The notes below the pieces were generated by a model, which was not told the origin of the DNA, did not search any database, and was given only the letters and a program-made list of their open reading frames with translations. The translations under genes and the position numbers were made by a program. From positions 1 through 64,000 of the forward strand of contig CBFHJA010000012.1 of the NCBI GenBank assembly GCA_965656085.1: a DNA stretch of 64,000 nucleotides, given 5' to 3'. Source of the stretch: Aliishimia sp965656085. Lineage in GTDB: Bacteria > Pseudomonadota > Alphaproteobacteria > Rhodobacterales > Rhodobacteraceae. Position 1 is the first letter of the stretch, and each line of letters opens with the position of its first letter. Below are positions 33,556-42,924 of this stretch, one piece after another.

Positions 33556-34890
33556 ATGATGGATCTCTATGCCAGCCAACGCAGTATGCGGAACATGCGA
33601 AAGCAGGCCTTGCAGCGGGGCGTGGTGGCTATTCTGGATGTAGGCAGCTCGAAGATCGCCTGTCTGGTGTTGCGCTTCGATGGGGGTGCGCAGCTGGTAG
33701 AGACGCCCGAGATCGGCGCATTGGCAGGGCAGGCGGGCTTCCGGGTGATTGGCGCGGCCACGACCCGCTCGCGCGGTGTGAGCTTCGGCGAGATCGTCTC
33801 CATGCCAGAAACCGAGCGCGCGATCCGCACCGCACTTCAGGCGGCGCAGAAGATGGCGGGCATCCGCGTAGACCATGTGATTGCGTGCTTTTCCGGCGCC
33901 GAGCCGCGCTCTTACGGGCTCGACAACCAGCTTGATATCGACGGCCAGATGGTCGCCGAGCAAGACGTTGCACGCGTGCTCGCGGGCTGTGATGTGCCCG
34001 ATTACGGCGCGGACCGTGAGGTGCTACACGCCCAGCCTGTCAATTTCGCGCTCGACCACCGTTCCGGCCTGATCGACCCGCGCGGACAGATCGGCAACAC
34101 TCTCTCGGTTGATATGCACATGCTCACTGTGGACGCGATGGCCGTGCAGCATCTGGCCTATTGCATCAAGCGCTGCGATCTGGAATTGGCCGGCATTGCC
34201 TCCTCTTCCTATGCCAGCGGTATCGCGGCCTTGGTTGAGGATGAGCAGGAGCTTGGCGCAGCCTGTATCGATATGGGGGGCGGGGCCACCGGGCTTTCGA
34301 TCTTCATGAAGAAACACATGATCTATGCCGATGCGGTGCGGATGGGGGGTGATCATGTCACTTCGGATATCTCACTGGGTCTTCAGGTTCCCACCGCGAC
34401 CGCTGAACGGATCAAGACATTCTATGGCGGCGTGCATGCCACTGGCATGGATGACCGAGAGATGATCGAACTGACCTCCGATACCGGCGACTACCACCAC
34501 GACCGCCGCACGGTCTCGCGGGCTGAGTTGATAGGGATCATGCGCCCGCGCGTAGAAGAAATCCTCGAAGAGGTGCGCGCACGGCTGGATGCGGCAGGGT
34601 TCGACCATTTGCCCAGCCAGCAGATCGTGTTGACGGGTGGGGCGAGCCAGATTCCCGGTCTCGACATGTTGGCTTCGCGCATTCTCGGCCAGCAAGTGCG
34701 CCTCGGCCGTCCGCTCCGGGTGCATGGCCTACCGCAGGCCGCCACCGGGGCGGGCTTCGCATCTGCTGTAGGCCTGTCGTTGTTCGCGGCAAATCCGCAG
34801 GATGAATGGTGGGACTTCGACATCCCCGCCGACCGATACCCAAAGCGCTCCCTGCGCCGCGCGGTGCGCTGGTTCCGCGACAACTGGTGA
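33556..34890 (+). CDS. ftsA: cell division protein FtsA
   Basis: A 444-aa actin-like ATPase that anchors FtsZ filaments to the membrane. Phosphate-binding loops VAILDVGSSKIACLV and DMGGGATGLSIF are present, as is the adenosine motif LTGGASQIPGL, and a C-terminal amphipathic basic segment (SLRRAVRWFRDNW) that should insert in the membrane. Start ATG is preceded by AGGGGAACGG; a second in-frame ATG is immediately adjacent. Confidence 0.96.
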   Translation: MMDLYASQRSMRNMRKQALQRGVVAILDVGSSKIACLVLRFDGGAQLVETPEIGALAGQAGFRVIGAATTRSRGVSFGEIVSMPETERAIRTALQAAQKMAGIRVDHVIACFSGAEPRSYGLDNQLDIDGQMVAEQDVARVLAGCDVPDYGADREVLHAQPVNFALDHRSGLIDPRGQIGNTLSVDMHMLTVDAMAVQHLAYCIKRCDLELAGIASSSYASGIAALVEDEQELGAACIDMGGGATGLSIFMKKHMIYADAVRMGGDHVTSDISLGLQVPTATAERIKTFYGGVHATGMDDREMIELTSDTGDYHHDRRTVSRAELIGIMRPRVEEILEEVRARLDAAGFDHLPSQQIVLTGGASQIPGLDMLASRILGQQVRLGRPLRVHGLPQAATGAGFASAVGLSLFAANPQDEWWDFDIPADRYPKRSLRRAVRWFRDNW

Positions 34891-35343
34891 ACAGCCGCGC
34901 CCGTCACGCCATGGCTTGTTTGGAGCCGGTGCCGAGTTGGACGGCAGATGGACTGACTGCGAAAAAATAGACGGTGGCAGCGCGCGAATCAGGTGGCGCT
35001 TTGTCTTTGAAACGATAGACTTATCCACAAGGTCCGACAGAGACCCGGCGGCAGATTGAGCAGTCGCCCCGACAGTATGATCGTTCCAATCGCGATATGT
35101 TCGCGATTCGTTGCAGGGCCTTTATCTCTGCGCGCCTAGAGTGTTGTTGCATTAAATCCCCCACATATGGTGTTTTTTGCCAAATCGAGGGAGAGCGTGC
35201 AGGGATTTGCCCATATTTTGTGGTGAAAATGTGTTTTTTGGGTGACGTTCGGCAGGTCGGATTGTATGTTAACCGAAAGCTTCAGGCAGCAAAGACCTGC
35301 GCCGCGGGACAGGCGTGGGCCAGTAAAAACAGGCGGACCAGCG
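34891..35343. promoter_or_regulatory. ftsZ: 453-bp ftsZ upstream region
   Basis: There is no credible gene between ftsA and ftsZ. The region becomes AT-rich from about 35130 to 35280 (for example TTGTTGCATTAAATCC and GGTGTTTTTTGCC), as expected for a strong separate ftsZ promoter. A perfect DnaA box lies at 35021-35029 and a GTTAAC hexamer at about 35268. I do not see a full CtrA site (TTAA-N7-TTAA). The ribosome site near the start is GGCGGA. Confidence 0.6.
35021..35029 (+). promoter_or_regulatory. DnaA box upstream of ftsZ
   Basis: A perfect TTATCCACA lies 315 bp upstream of the ftsZ start. In Caulobacter, DnaA is reported to activate ftsZ transcription, so this site may couple replication to division; the distance leaves that open. 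Confidence 0.5.
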
Positions 35344-36945
35344 ATGACTTTGAACCTTTCCATGCCCGGTCAGGCGGATCTCAAACCCAAGATCACCGTG
35401 TTTGGTGTGGGTGGAGCCGGGGGCAATGCGGTCAACAACATGATCGAACAGAACCTCGAAGGGGTCGATTTCGTCGTGGCCAACACCGACGCACAGGCCC
35501 TGCAGCAATCAGCCTCTGAACAGCGCATCCAACTCGGTGTCAAAGTCACCGAGGGCCTCGGCGCGGGAGCAAGGGCGTCCGTCGGTGCTGCGGCCGCGGA
35601 GGAAAGCATTGAGCAGATCGTCGACCACCTTGCAGGCGCGCATATGTGCTTCATCACTGCTGGTATGGGTGGTGGCACTGGCACCGGCGCAGCGCCGATC
35701 ATTGCGCAGGCCGCACGCGAGTTGGGCGTCTTGACCGTGGGCGTTGTAACTAAGCCGTTCCAGTTCGAAGGCGCAAAGCGGATGCGTCAAGCCGAGGATG
35801 GCGTCGATAGCCTTCAGAAGGTCGTCGACACGCTGATCATCATTCCGAACCAGAACCTGTTCCGCCTCGCCAACGAGAAAACCACCTTCACAGAAGCCTT
35901 CTCGATGGCAGACGACGTGCTCTATCAGGGCGTTAAAGGCGTAACGGACCTGATGGTGCGCCCGGGCCTGATCAACCTTGATTTCGCCGACGTGCGCGCG
36001 GTGATGGATGAGATGGGCAAGGCGATGATGGGCACCGGCGAGGCCGAAGGCGAGGACCGCGCCATTCAGGCTGCCGAGAAGGCCATCGCGAACCCGCTGC
36101 TGGACGAGATCAGCCTGCGTGGAGCGAAGGGCGTTCTCATCAACATCACCGGCGCGCATGACCTCACACTGTTCGAGCTTGATGAAGCTGCGAACCGGAT
36201 TCGCGAAGAAGTGGACCCGGATGCCAACATCATCGTCGGTTCCACGCTCGACCCGGAGATGTCCGGCACGATGCGGGTTTCCGTGGTCGCCACCGGAATT
36301 GATGCCAGCGAAGGTGCGGGTGACATTCCTGTACCGCGCCGGTCCATGAGCGCGCCGCTGACCCAGACAGTGTCTGTGGCAAGCGAGCAACCTGCGGCTC
36401 CCGCGCAACACGAGGCTCCGGATGTGGCGGCGTCTGCACCGGCGCTGATGCCGGAGCCGGCGCCGGCTGATCTGGCTGTGGCTGCGGAAGAGCCGTCGCT
36501 CTTTGAAGGCATTGACCAGCCGGACGCAGCCGATGACGACTTGCCACCTCCCGCCTATCAGCCCGCACCCGCCGCGTTCGAACCGACCCCGGACACACTG
36601 GAAGCACAGCCTGAGGAGTTCGTCGCTCCCCGCGCGCCGGCCCCTGGAACGCCGTCCCCCGAAGCAATGGCCCGGTTGCGCGCTGCAACCGAGCGCGCCG
36701 CTGCACCGAACGCGGCTCCGCAACAGGCAACGTCGGACAAGCCACGTTTTGGCATTAACTCGCTGATCAACCGCATGACCGGGCATGGAGAGGGCGGACA
36801 ATCCGCCGCGCCGACGCCACGGGCCCAGCCGCCAATGCAGCGAGCTACACCTGCCCCGCAGCCGGCGCCCAAACCGACCCAGGCGCAGGACCCGGATGAT
36901 GACAAGATCGAAATCCCGGCCTTCCTGAGGCGTCAGGCGAACTGA
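35344..36945 (+). CDS. ftsZ: cell division tubulin homolog FtsZ
   Basis: A 533-aa GTPase that forms the Z ring. The core (about residues 12-320) has FGVGGAGGNAVNNM, the tubulin signature GGGTGTGAAP, and NQNLFRLANEKTTF with the T7-loop region. A long disordered linker of about 180 residues rich in Ala, Pro and Glu follows, typical of alphaproteobacteria, then the conserved C-terminal peptide DKIEIPAFLRRQ that binds FtsA and other partners. Start ATG 35344 gives the usual MTLNLSMPG; an upstream in-frame ATG at 35242 is not family-like. A terminator follows. Confidence 0.97.
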   Translation: MTLNLSMPGQADLKPKITVFGVGGAGGNAVNNMIEQNLEGVDFVVANTDAQALQQSASEQRIQLGVKVTEGLGAGARASVGAAAAEESIEQIVDHLAGAHMCFITAGMGGGTGTGAAPIIAQAARELGVLTVGVVTKPFQFEGAKRMRQAEDGVDSLQKVVDTLIIIPNQNLFRLANEKTTFTEAFSMADDVLYQGVKGVTDLMVRPGLINLDFADVRAVMDEMGKAMMGTGEAEGEDRAIQAAEKAIANPLLDEISLRGAKGVLINITGAHDLTLFELDEAANRIREEVDPDANIIVGSTLDPEMSGTMRVSVVATGIDASEGAGDIPVPRRSMSAPLTQTVSVASEQPAAPAQHEAPDVAASAPALMPEPAPADLAVAAEEPSLFEGIDQPDAADDDLPPPAYQPAPAAFEPTPDTLEAQPEEFVAPRAPAPGTPSPEAMARLRAATERAAAPNAAPQQATSDKPRFGINSLINRMTGHGEGGQSAAPTPRAQPPMQRATPAPQPAPKPTQAQDPDDDKIEIPAFLRRQAN

Positions 36946-36970
36946 TCTGCGCGAGAATATTACAGCATTG

Positions 36971-37001
36971 AGGCCGCCTCCGGGCGGCCTTTACTCTTTT
37001 T
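36971..37001 (+). terminator. intrinsic terminator after ftsZ
   Basis: A 9-bp stem AGGCCGCC(T)/(C)GGGCGGCCT is followed by TTACTCTTTTT. It separates ftsZ from lpxC, which therefore probably has its own promoter in the 37002-37164 interval. Confidence 0.75.
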
Positions 37002-37164
37002 AAACAATGGATTGCACTGTTACTTTAAAGCGTCTGTGAAGCGGTGTTTCATTGTTTCAGACCGTTGCAAAGAGTGAGTTGAGCGGGTCGCCGCCACCGC
37101 GTAAGTTGCACCATCAGAAAAATGTCACACGACACAGGCGGAAAAAGCGCAAGGATAGGGCTAC

Positions 37165-38088
37165 GTGCAGACGACAGTAAAATCAGCGATAACCTTCGTG
37201 GGGGCAGGCTTGCACTCAGGAGCTTCTGCGCGTCTGACGATCCGTCCGGCTTCCGCCGAGCATGGCATATGGTTCAAGCGCACTGACATCGCGTTTGGCG
37301 ACACGCTGATCCCCGCGCGGTATGACGTGGTGCTGCAATCTCCGCTGTGTACGAAACTGGTCAATGCCTCCGGCGTTTCGGTCTCGACCGTGGAGCATGT
37401 GATGGCCGCGCTGGCCGGGTGCGGCGTACACAACGCGCTGATCGAAATCGACGGTCCGGAAGTGCCGATCCTCGACGGCTCCGCCGTGCCCTTCGTGCGC
37501 GGCATCATGCAACGCGGTTTGCAAACGCTGCACGCACCGGTCCGGGCCTTCGAAGTGCTCAAGCCTGTCTCGGTCACGATCGGCGATGCAACCGCACGGA
37601 TCGCTCCATCCGAGGTGATGAAGATCGAATTCCATATCGACTTCGAGGATAAGGCCATCGGGCGCCAGTCGAAAATTCTCAACATGAGCAATGGCAGCTT
37701 TGCGCGCGAGTTGAGCGACAGCCGCACTTTTTGCCGTCAAGCTGATGTCGACGCGATGCAGGCGAACGGTCTGGCGCTGGGTGGCCATCCGGGCGTGAAC
37801 GCGGTCGTGTTCGATGGCCCGCGCGTGGTCTCTCCGGGTGGTCTGCGTCATGCCGACGAACCGGTGCGCCACAAGATGCTCGACGCGCTCGGCGATCTCG
37901 CGCTCGCGGGAGCACCGCTGATCGGCCATTACACAGGCACACGCGCCGGGCACTCGATCACCAACGAGTTGTTGCGCTGCCTCTTCGTGACCCCGGATGC
38001 GGTGCGGATGATCTGCTGCGGCCCTGAACAGGCCGCGCGTTTGCCGGGCTATGGCTTGCACTGGGACGAAATCCCGCAAGTTGCCTGA
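37165..38088 (+). CDS. lpxC: UDP-3-O-acyl-N-acetylglucosamine deacetylase
   Basis: A 307-aa zinc amidase, the committed step of lipid A synthesis. Visible landmarks are the N-terminal TFVGAGLHSGA, the zinc histidine in TVEHVMAAL, the second zinc site PVRHKMLDALGDL (His and Asp), and the catalytic histidine region GTRAGHSITNELL. GTG start at 37165 follows a weak AAGGATAG ribosome site. Short C-terminal tail of normal length. The presence of lpxC confirms a lipid A-type outer membrane. Confidence 0.96.
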   Translation: MQTTVKSAITFVGAGLHSGASARLTIRPASAEHGIWFKRTDIAFGDTLIPARYDVVLQSPLCTKLVNASGVSVSTVEHVMAALAGCGVHNALIEIDGPEVPILDGSAVPFVRGIMQRGLQTLHAPVRAFEVLKPVSVTIGDATARIAPSEVMKIEFHIDFEDKAIGRQSKILNMSNGSFARELSDSRTFCRQADVDAMQANGLALGGHPGVNAVVFDGPRVVSPGGLRHADEPVRHKMLDALGDLALAGAPLIGHYTGTRAGHSITNELLRCLFVTPDAVRMICCGPEQAARLPGYGLHWDEIPQVA

Positions 38089-38220
38089 GCCCCTCGACGT
38101 ATCGGGGAGACAAACTCTGTGTGTTCGGGCGCAAATCGGCATTTTGCCCTCCTTTTGATTGTGCTAACAGATCACAGGTGAGCCCTGTGAGGGCCTTTAT
38201 CGAGGGTGAGGAACCGCGCC

Positions 38221-39087
38221 ATGACAGGCAAAGACAGGCCTGACACGCGCCGAAGCGCACGTAAATGGATCACCGCGACCGTTTTATGTGCCGTGCTCGC
38301 GGGCTGTGGCGCGGGCGGTGGGTTCTCCAACGAAGAGATCCCGCTCGAATCCTTTACGCCGCTCCAGATCTTCGAGCGAGGTGAGTTTGAACTGGAGCGC
38401 CGCCGCCCGGAGGATGCCGCCTTCTATTTCTCCGAGATCGAACGGCTCTACCCGTATAGCGATCTCGCCCGGCGCGCGCTGATCATGCAGGCCTTCGCGC
38501 ATCACACGGACCGGGACTACGTCAACAGCCGCTCGGCGGCACAGCGTTTCATCGACTTCTATCCCGATGACGAAGATGCCGCCTATGCGCAATACCTGCT
38601 CGCGCTGAGCTACTATGACCAGATCGACGATGTTGGCCGCGATCAGGGCCTGACCTTTCAGGCACTGCAATCGCTGCGCGCGGTGATTGAGCGTTACCCG
38701 GACAGCGAATATGCCCGCTCGTCGGTCCTGAAATTCGATCTCGCCTTCGATCATCTGGCGGGCAAGGAAATGGAAATCGGTCGCTACTACCTCAAGCGCG
38801 ATCACTTCGCAGCGGCGATCAACCGCTTCCGCGTTGTCGTTGAGGATTTCCAGACCACGACGCACACGCCCGAAGCGCTGCATCGGCTTGTCGAGGCATA
38901 TCTATCGTTGGGACTGACCGATGAGGCACAGACAGCGGGCGCGATTCTCGGCTACAATTATCAATCCACGGACTGGTACGAGGACAGCTATGCGCTTCTG
39001 ACCGGTGCCGGGCTGGATGCCCGTGTGCGCGGGGATAACTGGCTGGCACAGGTTTACCGGCAGATGATTCAGGGCCAATGGTTGTAA
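38221..39087 (+). CDS. bamD: outer membrane protein assembly factor BamD
   Basis: A 288-aa lipoprotein of the BAM complex, which inserts beta-barrels in the outer membrane. A basic N-terminus and signal helix end in the lipobox CAVLAGC. TPR-like repeats follow, with YxxxERRRPEDAAFYF-type helices, the conserved LYPYSDLARRALIMQAFAHH, and RDHFAAAINRFRVVVEDF. ATG at 38221 is preceded by GGGTGAGGAA. A short gap leads to recN, an arrangement common in Rhodobacterales. Confidence 0.95.
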   Translation: MTGKDRPDTRRSARKWITATVLCAVLAGCGAGGGFSNEEIPLESFTPLQIFERGEFELERRRPEDAAFYFSEIERLYPYSDLARRALIMQAFAHHTDRDYVNSRSAAQRFIDFYPDDEDAAYAQYLLALSYYDQIDDVGRDQGLTFQALQSLRAVIERYPDSEYARSSVLKFDLAFDHLAGKEMEIGRYYLKRDHFAAAINRFRVVVEDFQTTTHTPEALHRLVEAYLSLGLTDEAQTAGAILGYNYQSTDWYEDSYALLTGAGLDARVRGDNWLAQVYRQMIQGQWL

Positions 39088-39134
39088 CCTAGACGCGGTG
39101 GGCTGAGCGGCCCGCCTTACGGAGTGGCGCTGTC

Positions 39135-40784
39135 ATGCTGCGCGGATTGGATATCCGGGATTTGCTGATTATCGACCGGCTGGAACTTGCGTTCCAGCCC
39201 GGCCTCAATGTGCTGACCGGCGAGACCGGGGCGGGCAAGTCGATCCTGCTCGATGCACTTGGCTTCGTGCTGGGCTGGCGCGGACGCGCCGATCTGGTGC
39301 GTCAGGGCGCCGGGAAAGGCGAAGTGATCGCGTGGTTCGACCTCCCCCCCGATCACCCGGCGCAAGCGGTGCTGGAGGAGGCCGGCTGGGAGCGCACGCA
39401 GGAATTGATCCTGCGCCGGGTCAATGCCGTCGACGGACGCAAGACCGCGTGGGTCAACGACCGCCGTGCGAGCGGGGAGGTGTTGCGCGCGCTGTCGGAT
39501 GTGCTGGTGGAACTCCATGGCCAACATGACGACCGGGGCCTGCTCGACCCCAAGGGGCACCGCGACACGCTCGATGCGTTTGGCGGCCTCGAAGACACCC
39601 GCGCGGCGGTGTGCGCGGCCTGGGCAGATCTGCGCGCGGCACGCAAGGCACAGGCACAGGCAGCAGAGGCGCTGGAGGCCGTGCGCGCCGAAGAGGACTT
39701 CCTGCGCCATTCCGTGGCCGAACTTGACGCGCTTGAGCCCGCGCCCGGCGAGGAGGCCGAACTCGATTCCCGTCGCCGCCTGATGCAGGGCGCGGAGCGG
39801 ATCGCCAATGATGTCGCCCGCGCACAGGCCGCGCTCTCCTATGAGGGTGCGGAAGGCGCGATGAATGACGCGCTGCGCTGGCTCGAAGGTGTGGCGGAAA
39901 AGGCCGAAGGACAGCTCGACGCGCCGATGGCCGCAATCTTGCGCGCGCTCACAGAACTCTCCGAGGCCACCAGCGGGGTGGAAAGCTGTATCGAGTCGAT
40001 GCGGTTCAACCCGGCGGAACTCGAAGAGACCGAGGAGCGTCTCTTCGCGCTGCGCGGGCTGGCGCGCAAACATGGCGTGGCGCCTGACGATCTGGCAGAT
40101 TTGGCCGAGGACCTGCGCACCCGTTTGGCGGCGCTCGATGCGGGAGATGCCGATCTGGCCCGTCTCGACAAGGCAGTGCGCAGCGCTGAAGCGGCCTATT
40201 CCGAGGTGGCCGACGCGCTCACCGAGGCCCGGCGCGCGGCGGCGCGCCGGCTTGACGCAGCGGTGAGCGCCGAACTGGCGCCGCTCAAGATGGAGCGCGC
40301 GGTTTTTGCTACGCAGATCGGCGATGACACGCCCGGTCCGGACGGGCAGGACGCAGTGGCCTTCACGGTGGCGACCAATCCCGGCGCGCCCGCCGGACCG
40401 CTGGGCAAGATCGCCTCGGGCGGGGAACTGTCCCGCTTCCTGCTGGCGCTCAAGGTGTGCCTGACGCAGGACCAGACGGGCCTTACGATGATCTTCGACG
40501 AGATCGACCGCGGTGTGGGCGGCGCGACAGCGGATGCGGTGGGGCGGCGTCTGTCGGCGCTGGCACGGGAGGGGCAGGTGCTGGTCGTGACCCATTCGCC
40601 GCAAGTCGCCGCGCTTGGCGCACATCATTGGCGCGTCGAAAAATCGGTGGCGGAGGGTATGACGACCTCCACAGTGGTGCCGCTGGCGCAGGCGGACCGG
40701 GTCGACGAGATCGCCCGGATGCTGTCCGGGGACCGGATCACCGAAGAGGCCCGGGGCGCGGCGCGGGCGTTGCTCGCCGGATAG
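39135..40784 (+). CDS. recN: DNA repair protein RecN
   Basis: A 549-aa SMC-like ATPase acting in double-strand break repair. Walker A GETGAGKSILLDAL is near the N-terminus; a Q-loop region VELHGQHDDRGLLDP and a long coiled-coil arm (about residues 160-350) follow; the ABC signature GGELSRFLLALK and Walker B MIFDEIDRGVGG lie in the C-terminal part, ending with a His switch (VVTHSPQVAALG). A long opposite-strand frame over the gene is a GC-bias shadow. Confidence 0.96.
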   Translation: MLRGLDIRDLLIIDRLELAFQPGLNVLTGETGAGKSILLDALGFVLGWRGRADLVRQGAGKGEVIAWFDLPPDHPAQAVLEEAGWERTQELILRRVNAVDGRKTAWVNDRRASGEVLRALSDVLVELHGQHDDRGLLDPKGHRDTLDAFGGLEDTRAAVCAAWADLRAARKAQAQAAEALEAVRAEEDFLRHSVAELDALEPAPGEEAELDSRRRLMQGAERIANDVARAQAALSYEGAEGAMNDALRWLEGVAEKAEGQLDAPMAAILRALTELSEATSGVESCIESMRFNPAELEETEERLFALRGLARKHGVAPDDLADLAEDLRTRLAALDAGDADLARLDKAVRSAEAAYSEVADALTEARRAAARRLDAAVSAELAPLKMERAVFATQIGDDTPGPDGQDAVAFTVATNPGAPAGPLGKIASGGELSRFLLALKVCLTQDQTGLTMIFDEIDRGVGGATADAVGRRLSALAREGQVLVVTHSPQVAALGAHHWRVEKSVAEGMTTSTVVPLAQADRVDEIARMLSGDRITEEARGAARALLAG

Positions 40785-40975
40785 CCGCGGAGCGGGCAAA
40801 AAAGCGTTCTGCGCCCCGAAATGCCGCAGGGGATGGTCTGGACTTTTCCCAAACAATCCCGCCTCTTGTGAGTCCATAGACTTTCTGACCGTCCCGGTGT
40901 CGTATGACATGCCCAGCCGTTTTCTCGCTGCCCTCCGCGCCTGCTCGCCGGCGCGCGGCGGGATGTGGGCGCTAG

Positions 40976-42667
40976 ATGTCCGAGCGCTCCCGTTCCTTCC
41001 TGTCGCAACAGGCGCGCGATGCGGTCACGGCCTGCCGCGATGGCTGGCAGGTGATGCGCAGGCGGGGCCCGAGCCAAGTGCAGTTCTGGTTCATCGCCCT
41101 GATCATCGGGATCGCCGCCGGCACCGCCGCATTGTTCTTCCGCAAGGGCATCGAAACACTACAGGCGCTGCTCTATGGAACGGAAGATGTTCAATATATT
41201 CATAGCTTTGCCGAAAGCCTGCCGTGGTATTGGATCTTGTTTCTGCCGATCCTCGGGGGGCTCACGGTCGGGCTGATCCTGCACCGGTTCACGCCGGATG
41301 GCCGTGCGCGGTCGGTGGCGGATGTGATCGAAGGCTCGGCGATGCAGGACGGACGGGTGGAGACCCGCGCGGGGCTGGCCTCGGCGCTGGCCTCGATGAT
41401 CACGCTGTCGTCGGGCGGCTCGTCCGGGCGGGAGGGGCCGGTGGTGCACCTCGCGGGCGTGATCTCCACATGGATCAGCAACCGCATTGCCGCCGACGGG
41501 ATTACGGGGCGCGACCTTCTGGGCTGCGCGGTTGCGGCGGCGGTCTCGGCGAGCTTCAACGCGCCTATCGCGGGCGCGCTTTTCGCGCTCGAAGTGGTGC
41601 TGCGCCACTTTGCCATCCATGCTTTCGCGCCTATCGTCATTGCTTCGGTGGCGGGCACGGTGATCAACCGGCTGGAATATGGCGGGGTGACGGAGTTCGC
41701 TCTGCCGAGCGGCGATGCCCTTGGATTCTATGTGGAATTACCGGCCTTCCTGATGCTCGGCCTGCTCAGCGGGCTGGTGGCGGTGGCGATGATGCGCTCA
41801 ATTTTCTGGGCCGAGGATCTGGGCAATCATGTCCAGCGCCGCAGCGGATTGCCGCGCTATCTGCGCCCGGCGGTGGCGGGGGCGATGCTGGGTGCGCTGG
41901 CGATTTTCTATCCGCATATCATCGGTGTGGGCTACGAGACGACCTCGCTGGCGCTGACCGGGCAGCTTGGATTCTGGGATGCGGTGGTCTTTGCGATGCT
42001 CAAGACGGTGGCGGTTGCCATCACCATGGCGGGGCGTATGGGGGGCGGGGTTTTCTCCCCCTCGCTGATGATCGGCGCGCTCGTCGGCCTCGGCTATGGC
42101 CTTGTTGCGACAGGCATTTTTCCCGATTGGTCCGGGGCGGTGACGCTTTATGCGCTGGCCGGGATGGGCGCGGTGGCGGCTGCTGTGCTGGGTGCGCCGA
42201 TCTCAACGACGCTGATCGTGTTCGAACTCACCGGGGACTGGCAGACGGGTCTTGCGGTGATGGTCGCGGTGTCGATGTCGACGGCGCTCTCGGCGCGGCT
42301 TGTGGACCGCTCCTTCTTCCTGACGCAACTGGAGCGGCGCGGCATCCATCTCGCTGCCGGACCGCAAGCCTATTTGCTGGCGATGTTCACCGTGTCAGCG
42401 GTGATGCGCAAGACGGACGATCCGCGCGCGGCAGACCCGGAGATGTGCAAGACGCTGATCTCGAACGGTATTTTCGTGTCCCAAACGGCCACGCTGGAGG
42501 CGGCCTTGCCGCTCTTTGACCGCACGGGGGTGAATGTGATCCCGGTGCTGAAGGGGCCGCCGCAGGAGGGCAAGGAGCCCGATGTGCTGGGCGCGCTGTT
42601 CCATGTGGATGCGCTGAAGGCCTATAACCGCGCGCTGGCGGCGACGGCGGCGGAGGAGCATAGCTGA
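40976..42667 (+). CDS. ClC-type chloride channel/antiporter
   Basis: A 563-aa membrane protein of the ClC family. Selectivity-filter motifs are GGSSGREGPVVHL (the gating glutamate is in GREGP), SASFNAPIAGALFALEV, and GGVFSPSLMIGA (GxFxP). The proton glutamate region FALEVVLRHF suggests either H+/Cl- exchange or channel activity; not resolvable. A cytosolic C-terminal part (about residues 470-560) looks like a degenerate CBS pair (SNGIFVSQTATLEAALPLF). Its stop is 8 bp before repeat copy C. Confidence 0.9.
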   Translation: MSERSRSFLSQQARDAVTACRDGWQVMRRRGPSQVQFWFIALIIGIAAGTAALFFRKGIETLQALLYGTEDVQYIHSFAESLPWYWILFLPILGGLTVGLILHRFTPDGRARSVADVIEGSAMQDGRVETRAGLASALASMITLSSGGSSGREGPVVHLAGVISTWISNRIAADGITGRDLLGCAVAAAVSASFNAPIAGALFALEVVLRHFAIHAFAPIVIASVAGTVINRLEYGGVTEFALPSGDALGFYVELPAFLMLGLLSGLVAVAMMRSIFWAEDLGNHVQRRSGLPRYLRPAVAGAMLGALAIFYPHIIGVGYETTSLALTGQLGFWDAVVFAMLKTVAVAITMAGRMGGGVFSPSLMIGALVGLGYGLVATGIFPDWSGAVTLYALAGMGAVAAAVLGAPISTTLIVFELTGDWQTGLAVMVAVSMSTALSARLVDRSFFLTQLERRGIHLAAGPQAYLLAMFTVSAVMRKTDDPRAADPEMCKTLISNGIFVSQTATLEAALPLFDRTGVNVIPVLKGPPQEGKEPDVLGALFHVDALKAYNRALAATAAEEHS

Positions 42668-42675
42668 GCCGACAG

Positions 42676-42860
42676 GTTAACGCAGCGTGCGTTGCGCAGT
42701 GGCGCGAAGTGCGCGCAACCTCCCGAAACAGGGGTTAACGCCATAAAAACAAGGTACATACCCTGTATGGCTCCGCGTATGGCTCGGCGTATGGCACCTG
42801 TACATACGCACGGTGCGTTAAGGCGGTGGTTAACGGGGCGTACGGTGGGGGTGCGTTAAC
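42676..42860 (+). repeat. GTTAAC/GTATGGC-iteron element, copy C
   Basis: The left inverted repeat GTTAACGCAGCGTGCGT starts 8 bp after the ClC stop. Inner GTTAAC is at 42734 (58 bp on), then CCATAAAAACAAGGTACATAC, three GTATGGC iterons at exact 12-bp pitch (42765, 42777, 42789), and the right inverted repeat at 42806-42822, matching the left in 15 of 17 positions (it ends GTTAAG). A further 32-bp unit bounded by GTTAAC at each end (42829-42860) follows, the same size as the tail of copy A. Confidence 0.83.
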
Positions 42861-42924
42861 TTTTTTGGCACGGGGCAGAGCTGCCCCGCGCGCCGCAGGC
42901 GCGTCCGGACCCCAAGAGACCCGG

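Noticed and set aside
34891..35343. CtrA binding site upstream of ftsZ
   Set aside because: Only single TTAA-type half motifs are seen; no TTAA-N7-TTAA arrangement was found by eye.
39117..40910. 597-codon minus-strand frame opposite recN
   Set aside because: The plus frame contains Walker A, signature and Walker B motifs of RecN; the longer opposite frame is compositional.
41224..42519. 431-codon alternative plus frame inside the ClC gene
   Set aside because: It is out of frame with the ClC motifs and has a Gly/Arg/Asp-rich shadow composition.
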